From Rebecca billardiae RCC1528 (taxonomy: Eukaryota > Haptophyta), in contig OZ251242.1 of assembly GCA_965240325.2 (NCBI GenBank), positions 992,001 through 1,056,000 on the forward strand: a stretch of 64,000 bases of DNA. Direction: 5' to 3'. Shown here in pieces: positions 42,983 to 52,601 of this stretch. How positions within the stretch are numbered: position 1 is the first letter of the stretch; every line of letters starts with the position of its first letter. Below the pieces are notes generated by a model. The model was given only the letters and a program-made list of their open reading frames with translations, did not search any database and was not told the origin of the DNA. The position numbers and the translations under genes are program-made.

Positions 42983-44681
42983 ATGATCGTGCCCAAGAGC
43001 GAGATCGCCAATGTTTACCACCGCATCAAGCGGGACGCGGGCGGCGACGGCGTGAGCGTCGTCATCATGGTCGCCCCCGACGTGGACGCCATCTGCGCGT
43101 GCAAGATGCTCACGGTGCGCGCGCGCGCGCGCGCACGCGGGGCGACGGCGGGGCGCAGCGGGCCGCCCGCGTCGAAGCCCGCGCAGCGATCCCTCCCGCG
43201 TATGCCCCGCCTCACCCCCCGAGCTGAGCGACGCGTGTCCACCCTCGGCCGCGCGCGCACCGCCGTCTGGGCGCGCAGTCACTCATGCGGCTTGACTTTG
43301 TGACGTACAACATCAAGCCCGTGGCCTCGTACACGGACATCGCCGCGCGGTTCAGCGAGATCGTCTCGACCATGCCCGACACCATCCGCTCGCTCATCAT
43401 GCTCAACTGCGGCGGGATGATCGACCTGACCGAGGACGCGCAGCTGCCGGGCATCGAGTCGCTGCCCGAGCTCTCCGTGTATGTCCTCGACTCGCACCGC
43501 CCGCTGCACCTGGAGAACGTGCGGAGCGAGACGGAGAACGTGCTGGTGATCGACGACGCCTCGCGCGTCCCCGTGATCAACGACCTCGTCGAGCTCGGCG
43601 GCGTGCTCGAGGACGGCCTCGAGCGCGAGGAGGTGGAGGACGCGGAGGACTCAGAGCCGGATGAGGAGCCCGAGGAGGAGCTGGCCGCGCGCCGGCGCAG
43701 GCTCAACGACGGGCGGTACCAGACGGCGCTCAGCCCGACGTCGAAGCGCGCGTTCAGGCGCGAGGTGCGGCAGCACCTGGCCGCGTACTACCGCGGCACC
43801 TGGTACGTCCGCGCGCCGCCGCGCGCGCGCGGGGCGCGCGGCGCGCAGCGAGCGCCCCGTCTGACGCGGCGGCCTGGCGGCGCGCTCGGCGGCGCGCGCA
43901 CGCGCGCGCGCGCGCAGGCATAGCACCTCGGCGGCGTTGCTCTGCCTCGAACTGACGAGCGCGCTGAAGCGCGAGAACAACGAGCTGATCTGGCTCGCCG
44001 CCGTCGGCCTCACCGACCAGTTCGTGCACGAGCGCATCGAGCGAGAGGCCTACCTGGGAGAGCTGCAGACGCTTCACCAGTTGGTCCTTGGGCACAACGC
44101 GCTCGACGCCGCGCAGACGATGCTGGACGAGCAGCACGACGAGGAGACGCAGACGTCGGTGCACGTGCCCGTGTCGTCGGGGCGCGGCGGCGTGCGCATC
44201 GCCTTCGAGGACGAGTACCGCTTCATGCTCTACCGCCACTGGTCCCTCTACGAGGCGATGCTCTACTCGTCGTATGTGGGTACGCGGCTGGGCGTCTGGA
44301 CAGAGCGCGGCGAGCGCCAGCTGAGGCAGCTCTTCGCCTCGATGGGCATCCCGCTGGTCGAGGTGCAGCAGAAGTACGCGTACATGGACGAGCGGCTCAA
44401 GCGGGAGCTCCGCGAGAAGCTCGAGGAGTGGGCCCCGCGCTTCGGCCTCGGCGACTACACGTACGGCTCGTTCGTGAAGGTGACGGGCTACAAGACGCAG
44501 CTCGCCGCCGCGGACGTGGTCCATGCAGTTTCGGCGCTGCTCGAGTCGGCGGCGGGGCGGAGCGCGCCCGTCGCGGCGGAGGGCGACAAGGAGAACGCGC
44601 CGGGCGGCGGGGCCGCGACCGCCGAGGCGGGCGGCGACGGCGGCGGGGATGCCGGCCGCGGACCAAGCGGCGAGGATGGCG

Positions 44682-44712
<31 letters not shown>

Positions 44713-45301
44713 AGGCGGCGACAAGGCCACCGCCGACGGTGCGGCCGGCGACGCGGATGCGACGGAGGCTGACGACGGCGGGTGGGAGGCGTCCTTCTGG
44801 GAGGCGTACGCAGCGCTGGGCGCGCACTCCACCGAGGAGCCCACCCTCCGCCGCGGCCTCGAGCTCGCCACCGAGCTGTGCCGAGCCGTCGTGGACACGG
44901 GCAAGATCGTGATCGAGAAGAAGCAGATGGCGGCGGTCGGGCCGTTCACGCGCGTGCGGCTGACAGACTGCCCCGCCCTGCACTGCTTCCTCAACGCGCC
45001 GATCGCGATCTCGCGGCTCGCGCTCTTCATCGCGGACGCGCAGCGCGAGGCCGGCCGCCGCGCACGCCCCGTCGTGCTCGCCGCGCCCGACGCCGCCTCC
45101 AAGACATTCGTCGTCGTTGCGGTCACCGGCTCGGCGCGCTTCGGCGACGTGGGCAAGAACAAGTTCGGCACGCGCTTCCGCAAGGCGGCCGACGAGATGG
45201 CCGCGCACGTGAAGCACGAGCGCTTCGACACGTCCGTGATCGAGGTGGCGGAGTCCGACCTGCCCGTGTTCTTCACCAACCTCGTGCACATGTGCCGCTA
45301 G
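42983..45301 (+). CDS. CDC45: CDC45 replication initiation factor
   Basis: Three exons: 42983-43114, 43279-43802 and 43918-45301 (phases 0 and 2; donors GTGCGC and GTACGT), 679 residues. The DHH-like core is visible: VAPDVDAICACKML, IMLNCGGMIDL and YVLDSHRPLHLENV. An acidic insert (EEVEDAEDSEPDEEPEEE) precedes YYRGTWHSTSAALL, restored by the second join. ENNELIWLAAVGLTDQFV and LYRHWSLYEAMLYSSYV are family signatures, and FDTSVIEVAESDLPVFF closes the protein. CDC45 binds MCM2-7 and GINS to form the CMG replicative helicase. An Asp/Gly-rich insert at about 395-455 is not in typical homologues. Confidence 0.95.
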
Positions 45302-45640
45302 GGCCGCGCCCGCCTGCCGTCGCCGTGCTGCTCTTCGGCTCGGCGCGTCACGGCCGCGAGCAGACTTGCCGCTCGCGACGCCAGCTTCCAACGTTCACCA
45401 CAGTAGACTGAGTGAGCAGCGCGCCCGCGGGCGCCACCGTGGCGGCTTGCCGGGCCGGGCCGCGCTGCGACAGCCGCCGGCGCAGTCAGGCTGTCAGCGA
45501 TGGTCGCGACCGTTCGCGACTACGACGCGCCGCGCGCGCATCATGATCACGTATGATGAGCGCACTACGCCTATGTACGGCTACCGGCTGCGCACGCGTT
45601 GCTAAAGAAATCCGAAGTAGAAATCCGCACGAGAAAATTC
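45302..45640. other. Intergenic region after CDC45
   Basis: No gene or repeat recognised. Ends where the duplicated 462-bp block begins. Confidence 0.5.
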
Positions 45641-46102
45641 GGGGCGATGGCCGACGCGACGGGAGTGGTGGGTTTGGCAGTCCGCGGCGGTTATCGCGTT
45701 ATGACTGCCGCGTCGCTGCTCCGCCGCCGCCCGTGCCCCTCCCCGCTAGGTGGGCGTATACCTGGCCGGACGCGGGCTCGGCGCTCGCAGCGGCATCGCC
45801 GGAGTGACCGCACGGTGACGAGATGTGAGTCGGAAGCAGCTCGCCTTTGCGGCGCGGGTACCAAGCGGAAAGTGAGCGTACCTGCAGGAGGGCCGACCCT
45901 CGGCGTGACAGGCGCACCTTCGGGGCCGGTCAGGGCAGCCCACGTCGTGCAGCCGACCGCTTCCGCCGCGACTGCCCCCCGGCGCACCCTGCCCCGGCCG
46001 ACGCCTGAGCACAGCGGCCCCGCCCGGGCCCGGGGCCCCCGGGCGGCAGGCCGCGGCGGCGCCGGCACACTCACGGACAGCCAGCGGCGCTCCTCCGCCT
46101 CC
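45641..46102. repeat. Duplicated block R, copy 1
   Basis: 462 bases with an apparently exact second copy at 49592-50053, in the same orientation and 3951 bases apart. Starts GGGGCGATGGCCGACGCGAC and ends CTCCTCCGCCTCC. Both copies keep an ORF beginning MADATGVVGLAVRGGYRV, but its composition is random-looking and I do not call it a gene. Confidence 0.95.
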
Positions 46103-46950
46103 TTCGCTCCCCGTTCCTCGTTGTCCCCCCCTGGCGTGGTGCGCGTGCATCACGCTCGAACTCTCACGATGCTGCTTCGGCGTCCTTCTGCGGCGGCATC
46201 CGACGGTCGTGCGCACTGCGAGGCGGAGCGCGAGGTGCTGGGCACTGCCGTCCGTCGTGCTCCCTCCTCCTCATGGCCCACTGCTTTACTCGAGGGGAAC
46301 GCTCAGCGCCTTCTGCTTCTCTCATCCGCTCGTGCGCGACCACGCTTGTGCTGGGTGTCCTTCTGAGGCGTCCGGTGGCCGGGCGCACATCGGGGACGCA
46401 CATCGGGGTGGTAAGTGAGGTGCCGGTGCGCTGCCGTCCGTCGTGCGCGCTCCTCGCTCATCTCCACCTGCTTCGCTCGAGCGTGGGCGCGCTCGGCGCT
46501 GTCTGCCTCGCTCGCGCGCGAGCGCATTTTGGCGCTGGACGAGACTCGTGCGCATCCATGCTGCTTCTGCGTCCATCGGCAGCGTCCGGCGGCTGGGCGC
46601 ACGGCGGGGCGGCGCCAGCGGGCGTGTGTCGGGCACGCTCCACGCTCCTCACCAGCTGCTGCGCGCTCGCGGGGGCGTACTCAACAACACGCTCCTCACC
46701 AGCTGCTGCGCGCTCGCGGGGGCGCGCTCAACAACACCTTCTGCCCTTCGTCCGAGCTGGAGCGCATGTCGGCGGCGCGGGCAGTGAGCGCACACATGCT
46801 ACTTCGGCGTCCCGTTCTCGGCCATCTGTTGGGCGGCCGGCGGGGCGGCGCGTGAGGTGTCGTTGCGCTGTCGTCCGTCGGGCACACTCGTCGCTCATCA
46901 CCTTCTACTTCGCTTGAGCGGAACCGCGCGCTTCATCACCTTCGATCTGC
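46103..46950. repeat. Degenerate tandem array of roughly 200-base monomers
   Basis: Monomers begin near 46168, 46350, 46557 and 46796 with ATGCTGCTTCGGCGTCC-like words, then a GCGGCTGGGCGCAC-like middle, a CTGCCGTCCGTCGTGC-like stretch and a CATCACCTTCTGCTTCGCTC-like end. Copies are diverged and partly incomplete. Related pieces recur at about 48415 and 48615. Confidence 0.6.
46641..46734. repeat. Two tandem copies of a 47-bp unit
   Basis: 46641-46687 and 46688-46734 are the same 47-base unit (CACGCTCCTCACCAGCTGCT...CTCAACAA), differing at two positions. Confidence 0.9.
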
Positions 46951-47128
46951 CCCCCGCTCGAGCGAGCGCGCTTCTTCGGCGCGGGCCCCTCGGGGCGCAA
47001 CAGCGGAGCCGCGCGCGCTCCGCGTGTTCGCGCTCGCCGCACGCCGCTGCCGCGCTGCAAGCACGCCGCCGCCACTCGCCGCCGCACGACTCACCCTTCT
47101 CTACAGCTCGCCGTCGCTCACTCGCGCG

Positions 47129-47206
47129 TCTATCTGTCTATCTATCTGTCTATCTATCTGTCTATCTGTCTATCTGTCTATCTGTCTATCTGTCTATCTG
47201 TCTATC
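47129..47206. repeat. TCTG/TCTA tetranucleotide microsatellite
   Basis: About 19 tetranucleotide units alternating TCTA and TCTG, just upstream of the 25-bp minisatellite. Confidence 0.97.
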
Positions 47207-47263
47207 CCTCGCGCGCGCGCCGATCATCATGCGCCGATCATCGTGTGCGCACCCTATCTTCTC

Positions 47264-47915
47264 CGCGCGTCACTTGCGCCTATCTCATCTCCGCGCGTTA
47301 CTTGCGCCTACTATCTACTTCTCCGCGCGTTACTTGCGCCTGTCTCCGCGCGTCACTTGCGCCTATCTACTTCTCCGCGCGTTACTTGCGCCTACTATAT
47401 CTACTTCCCCACGCGTTACTTGCGCCTGTCTCCGCGCGTCACTTGCGCCTATACCTCCTCCGCGCGTTACTTGCGCCTATACTATCTACTTCTCCGCGCG
47501 TTACTTGCGCCTGTCTCCGCGCGTTACTTGCGCCTACTATATCTTCTCCGCGCGTTTACTTGCGCCTATCTTCTCCGCGCGTTACTTGCGCCTGTCTCCG
47601 CGCGTTACTTGCGCCTACTATATCTTCTCCGCGCGTTACTTGCGCCTATCTTCTCCGCGCGTTACTTGCGCCTGTCTCCGCGCGTTGCTTGCGCCTACTA
47701 TATCTTCTCCGCGCGTTTACTTGCGCCTATCTTCTCCGCGCGTTACTTGCGCCTGTCTCCGCGCGTTACTTGCGCCTACTATATCTTCTCCGCGCGTTAC
47801 TTGCGCCTATCTTCTCCGCGCGTTACTTGCGCCTATCTCCTCCGCGCGTTACTTGCGCCTATGTCCTCCGCGCCTATCGTCTCCGCGCGCATCTTCTCCG
47901 CGCGTCACTCGCACC
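47264..47915. repeat. Minisatellite of about 22 units, higher-order structure
   Basis: The core CCGCGCGTTACTTGCGCCT recurs about 22 times, spaced by short variable links (ATCTT, GTCT, ACTATATCTT). Links follow a repeating order, giving an 80-base triplet unit. A TTTACT/TTACT variant alternates, so 47539-47698 and 47699-47858 match as 160-base super-units. All three forward frames stay open through it, which explains long meaningless ORFs. Confidence 0.95.
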
Positions 47916-47952
47916 TGTCTTCTCATGCGCGCGCGCCGATCATCATCATGTG

Positions 47953-49207
47953 CGCGCGCCGATCATCACTTCGTGCTCAGCGTAACCATCGCATCATCAT
48001 CCGGGTGCCGAGCGTGCCATCATCGCACACACCTTTCGGCGCGCTTACATGGGCGTACGTGGTGTCTGTGGCCGGGGCGTGGGGGACGACGTCGTCGGCG
48101 GGCTGGCGTTGATACCCGCGCGCGCCGATCATCATTCGTGCTCCGCGCAACCATCATCATCATTCGGGTGCCGAGTGCGCCATCCTCGCGCGCACCTTTC
48201 GGCGCGCTTACATGGGTGTACGTGGTGTCTGTGGCCGGGGTGTCGGGGACGACGTTGTCGGCGGGCCGGCGTTGATACCTGCGCCGCGTGGCGGCTCTGG
48301 CGGATGCAGCTCTCGCCGGTCGGCTGCCACTGCAGCGGGGCGCGCGCGCTGCTGGGCGTTTTCGGGCGCGAAAAGCGACGTGGCCCGCTGGCCACCTGCG
48401 GCGCTTTCACCTGGCCTTGGTCTTCCTCGCTCGTCACCTTCTGCGTCGCTCGAGCGCGCACGCGCTCATCGTCGTCAATCACCTCCTGTCTATCGCTCGA
48501 ACCGCTGCTTTCCGTTCCGTTCCGTTTCTACGCGCGTTCCTTTCCTCACGCCGAGCGTGCCTGGCCCTTCCCGCCACGCGCCACGCGTTCCTCTCCCATT
48601 CCTGTGCCATCTTCCTCACTCATCACCTCCTGCTTCGCTCGAGCGCTCGAACGTGGTCGCGTTCATCGTCAATCGCCTTGTGCCTCTCGCGCGAGCCGTT
48701 GCGGCGAATTCGTCACGCGCGCGCATGGTCATGCGCGCGCGCCGATCATCGCGTGACGATCATCATGCGCGCGCACCGACCAGCGCCGATCATCATGCGC
48801 GCGCGCCGTCATGCGCGCGCGCCGAGTATCATGCGCCGTTTATCATGCGCGCGCTCCGATCCGTCCGCGCGTGCACCGCTCATCGTGCGCGCGCACCGAT
48901 CGTCATTCGTGCGCCGCACGGCCATCACCATTCGCGCACCGTGCGCGTCACCTCGCACGCCCCTTTTCGGCGCGCTTTCACGGGCGCTCGTGCGGTCTGC
49001 AGGCGCGTGGTTGACGACGTTGTCGGCAAGCCGACGTCGATACCTGCGCCTCATGTCGGCTCGGGTGTGTTCCGCGACGGCTCGGGCGCATGCGCTCTCG
49101 CCGGCCGGCGGCGGCGGCGGCGGTGCGCGCGTGCTGCTGGGCGGTTTCGTCGGGCAAGTGGACGGCGTGGCCTGCGGGTCACCTGCAGCGCTTCGCCTGG
49201 CCTGTGC
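47953..49207. repeat. Complex of 165-300-base tandem and dispersed repeats
   Basis: Units at 47953-48120, 48121-48283 and 48889-49049 share CGATCATCATTCGTGC, ACCTTTCGGCGCGCTTACATGG and GACGACGTTGTCGGCGGG words in the same order. The second and third extend in homology for another 140-160 bases (to 48425 and 49207). Between them, 48720-48900 is a cluster of short ATCATGCGCGCGC-type repeats. No coding sequence is supported. Confidence 0.7.
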
Positions 49208-49470
49208 CGGCGCGCGACGACGGGCGGGTTACGCCAGTGGTCCTGTGGTCCGCCGGTCGCTGCGGGCTCTCGGCGACCTCTGGCAGGGGCTGAGCGCTGG
49301 GGGGGAGGGGGGGGGGGCACCCAGTCCGCCGCTCCGCGGCCTCACACCGGCGGCGTGCGGCGTGGTGGTGGGCAGGGCGCTGCGCCTCTGGGGGTCGGGG
49401 CCGGGCCTGGCCTCGGCCGCGCCGGCCGACGCCGGCCACGCCGGCGTGGCGCCTGGCGCTGCGCCTCTTT

Positions 49471-49593
49471 GGGCGGGCGCTGCCTCGCCGCCCTGCCCCC
49501 CCCCGTGGCGACTGGCGGCCCCAGGCAACCCCTGCATCCGCCTATCGTAAACACCGGATCGCCAGAAGGAGCGCGACGCGCGCGCGGTTATGG
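49471..49593. repeat. 123-bp direct repeat, copy a
   Basis: Apparently identical to 50137-50259. Ends directly at the start of block R copy 2. With copy b it flanks a 543-base interior. Confidence 0.95.
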
Positions 49594-50053
49594 GGCGATG
49601 GCCGACGCGACGGGAGTGGTGGGTTTGGCAGTCCGCGGCGGTTATCGCGTTATGACTGCCGCGTCGCTGCTCCGCCGCCGCCCGTGCCCCTCCCCGCTAG
49701 GTGGGCGTATACCTGGCCGGACGCGGGCTCGGCGCTCGCAGCGGCATCGCCGGAGTGACCGCACGGTGACGAGATGTGAGTCGGAAGCAGCTCGCCTTTG
49801 CGGCGCGGGTACCAAGCGGAAAGTGAGCGTACCTGCAGGAGGGCCGACCCTCGGCGTGACAGGCGCACCTTCGGGGCCGGTCAGGGCAGCCCACGTCGTG
49901 CAGCCGACCGCTTCCGCCGCGACTGCCCCCCGGCGCACCCTGCCCCGGCCGACGCCTGAGCACAGCGGCCCCGCCCGGGCCCGGGGCCCCCGGGCGGCAG
50001 GCCGCGGCGGCGCCGGCACACTCACGGACAGCCAGCGGCGCTCCTCCGCCTCC
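49592..50053. repeat. Duplicated block R, copy 2
   Basis: Second copy of 45641-46102. Unlike copy 1 it is bracketed by the 123-bp direct repeats. Confidence 0.95.
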
Positions 50054-50136
50054 CGCCCGCCCTCCCTGGCGTGGGATCGCCGCGCTGGGGTGGGTGCGGC
50101 TTGAGTCAGCGTCCACGGGGGGGGCGATGTGCTGCC

Positions 50137-50259
50137 GGGCGGGCGCTGCCTCGCCGCCCTGCCCCCCCCCGTGGCGACTGGCGGCCCCAGGCAACCCCTG
50201 CATCCGCCTATCGTAAACACCGGATCGCCAGAAGGAGCGCGACGCGCGCGCGGTTATGG
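50137..50259. repeat. 123-bp direct repeat, copy b
   Basis: Second copy of 49471-49593. It ends about 65 bases before the start codon of RCC1 array copy 5 and replaces the spacer that precedes copies 2-4 and 6-8. Confidence 0.95.
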
Positions 50260-50325
50260 CCAACGATCATCGCATGCTCATCGAGAAATTCGACCGCGCT
50301 CGCGGGCATTCAGCCTCGCGACGAC

Positions 50326-52155
50326 ATGGAGCCCTCGCGCAAGCGCTCGCTCGCGGACGACGGCGCCGCCGCCGCGTCCCCATTCTTCGAGATGCCGTGC
50401 GCGCTGTGCGGCGATCGTATTGGGAGCCAGCCGTGGGCGCATCTCGCGTGCAGCGAGGAGCACGTCGCGCACAACGTGTGCCTCTTCCAGCGCGCGCTCG
50501 CGTCCGAGCGCTGCGTCGTGCGGTGCGGCCGGCCGGGGTGCAAGCGCGTGACGAAGGCGGCGTCGGCGAGGACGCAGTACGACGGCATTCACGAGCTGGG
50601 CACTCTGCGCCATGTCGCCGTCGCGACGTGCACAGGCTGCGCCGAGCCGAACGAGTCGACAGCCGCGCAGCGCGAGCCGCCGCCCAGCGACATTGCGGGA
50701 ATGCCGACAGGGACAGCAGGCCTCACGCTGTGCGACCTGCCGACGGACGTGGTCGCGCGCATCCTCGGCTGGCTCGAGCGTGCGCATGATCTGGCCAGCG
50801 CCAACGGCACCTCGCGCCTCTTCCGCGGCGCGCCTGGCGAGCGCTCGCCGGTGGAGCACGCACTGCTCGAGCGCGCGCAGCAGCGTGGGCATGAGGGCGC
50901 GCTGCCGGCGGCTCTCCCCGCGCACGCGTGCTCGTGGCGGGCGGAGCTGTTCGCGCGCGAGCGTGTGCTGGAGCATGCGGATGCGCACGTGTGCGTGGGC
51001 GTATGCGGCAGCGCGTCCGCTGCGGGTGGGGCTTTCAGCGCGTTTGTGGACGCATCGGGCGGGCTGCACACATGCGGCGAGGAGTCTGGTGAGACAGGGC
51101 TGTGCGCGCCCGCTGCACTGGGCCATCCGGAGCTGCGCGACTCGGCCGTTCTCGTGCCGACGCGCGTGGCATCGCTCTCGGCGGTGCGCGTGCGTGCGAT
51201 GGCCGCTGGCTACCGACACCTGCTCGCGCTGAGCGACGGTGGTGCCGTGTACGCGTGCGGTCAGAATGACTACGGCCAGCTGGGCCTGGGCGACAAGCAG
51301 GCGCGCCGTGTCTTCACCGCGCTGGGCATGAGCAGCATGGGGCTCGTCGTGGGCATCGCCGCTGGTGGGAATCACAGCCTCGCGCTCAGTGCTGCGGGCG
51401 GCGTGTACAGCTGGGGATGGAACGAGTACGGCCAGCTCGGCCACGGCGACGTTGAGGACCGGCTGGAGCCTGTGCGCATCGAGGCGCTGGACGGTGTGCG
51501 CGTGGGCGGCATGTCCGCGGGCTGCGGGCACACGCTGCTGCTGTCGACGAGCGGCGCCGTGTACTCGTGCGGGTGGGGCGCCGCAGGCAACCTCGGGCAT
51601 GGCGACCAGCAAACTCTGCGCACGCCTTGGCGCATCGAGGCGCTGGCGGGCGTGCGCGCCGTGCACGTGAGCGCAGGCGATCAGCACTGCCTGGTGGTGG
51701 ATGCCACTGGCGGTGTGCACTCGTTCGGGCGTGGGATGCGTGGTTGCCTTGGCCATGGTGATTATTCCAACGTGCTCGTGCCCAGGCGCATCGAGGCGCT
51801 GCAGGGCGTGCGCATCGTGCGCGCCAGCGCGGGCTGGTGCAGCAGCGCGGTGATGTGCGCGGACGGCAGCGTGTACACGTTTGGCTACAACGCGCACGGC
51901 CAGCTCGGCATCGGCTCAGCTGGTTGGAATCAGCTGCTTCCGGTGCGCGTGCACGCCCCAGCGCACGGCCAGCTGGTGGACTACTTTCTCGACTACTGCC
52001 AGGCGCTTTGGATCACGTCAGACGGCGGCGCGTACTCGTGTGGCAGGCAGTCTGCAGCGCTCGGCCATGGCGTGAGCTCTGCCGAGTGGGTGGACGAGCT
52101 CGTCTCTCCTGCGCGGATTGCGCAGCTGCCACCGCTGCTGCGCCGGGGTGCGTAG
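50326..52155 (+). CDS. RING-H2-like / F-box / RCC1-propeller protein, array copy 5
   Basis: 609 residues. Its N-terminus is copy-1-like (LADDGAAAASPFFEMP), as is the 5' flank, so it heads the second sub-array. Differences from copy 1 include LACSEEH in the zinc cluster (all ligands kept) and a VCGSASAAGGAF stretch in place of the TDEDE segment. Variable sites: YR (296-297), GN (348-349), CG (400-401), DQ (452-453) and WCS (504-506, as in copy 4). The F-box helix region carries LERAHDLASANGTS. The normal array promoter is missing upstream; the 123-bp repeat sits there instead. Confidence 0.9.
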   Translation: MEPSRKRSLADDGAAAASPFFEMPCALCGDRIGSQPWAHLACSEEHVAHNVCLFQRALASERCVVRCGRPGCKRVTKAASARTQYDGIHELGTLRHVAVATCTGCAEPNESTAAQREPPPSDIAGMPTGTAGLTLCDLPTDVVARILGWLERAHDLASANGTSRLFRGAPGERSPVEHALLERAQQRGHEGALPAALPAHACSWRAELFARERVLEHADAHVCVGVCGSASAAGGAFSAFVDASGGLHTCGEESGETGLCAPAALGHPELRDSAVLVPTRVASLSAVRVRAMAAGYRHLLALSDGGAVYACGQNDYGQLGLGDKQARRVFTALGMSSMGLVVGIAAGGNHSLALSAAGGVYSWGWNEYGQLGHGDVEDRLEPVRIEALDGVRVGGMSAGCGHTLLLSTSGAVYSCGWGAAGNLGHGDQQTLRTPWRIEALAGVRAVHVSAGDQHCLVVDATGGVHSFGRGMRGCLGHGDYSNVLVPRRIEALQGVRIVRASAGWCSSAVMCADGSVYTFGYNAHGQLGIGSAGWNQLLPVRVHAPAHGQLVDYFLDYCQALWITSDGGAYSCGRQSAALGHGVSSAEWVDELVSPARIAQLPPLLRRGA

Positions 52156-52601
52156 CACTCGGACTCGGTACACGGTGGCGCGGAGCCAATAAGTCGCAAC
52201 CGGCCGGCGCGTGAGACTCGTGGTAGCCGCCGATGGAGACGCAGCCGGCGGCCGGCGTGACGGCACTCGTGAGCCGTATCTAGTGATGCCAGTGGCAGTG
52301 AGCAAACGCGGGTGCTCCGGCTGTCCGAGCAGGCAACAGCACATGACACTGATGAACGCAGCCTTAGTACCCCCATGATACAGTATGACAGTACAGTATC
52401 TAACAAGCGGGCCGCCGCGATACAGTCGTCAGACAGTAGCTACTGTGCACGTTAAAACATAGAGTAGTAGTATAGTAAACTGTAGCTACGCTGTACAATC
52501 GAAGACTACGAAATCCGTTGCCCATCAACGGAACGGTCATCGTGATCATCAACTGATCATGAACACACCGCGCGCAGCGCCGAGCTCCCGCTCCGGACGA
52601 C
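52156..52601. promoter_or_regulatory. Conserved array spacer 4
   Basis: 446 bases with the standard blocks, plus an inserted GTTAAAACATAGAGTAGTAG-like segment seen also in spacers 5 and 6 but not 1-3. That separates the two sub-arrays. Confidence 0.55.

Noticed and set aside
47264-47915. CRISPR-like look of regularly spaced repeats
   Set aside because: Spacers are 5-10 bases and non-unique, there are no cas genes, and the DNA is eukaryotic.
46857-48275. Long plus-strand frames with repeated RYLRLSPRVTCAY-like peptides
   Set aside because: All three frames are open through the minisatellite. The peptides are translations of the 25-bp repeat, with no evidence of coding.
49598-50104. ORF starting MADATGVVGLAV, present in both copies of block R
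   Set aside because: Copies are identical DNA, so ORF conservation carries no evidence of selection. Composition is random-like and no domain is seen.
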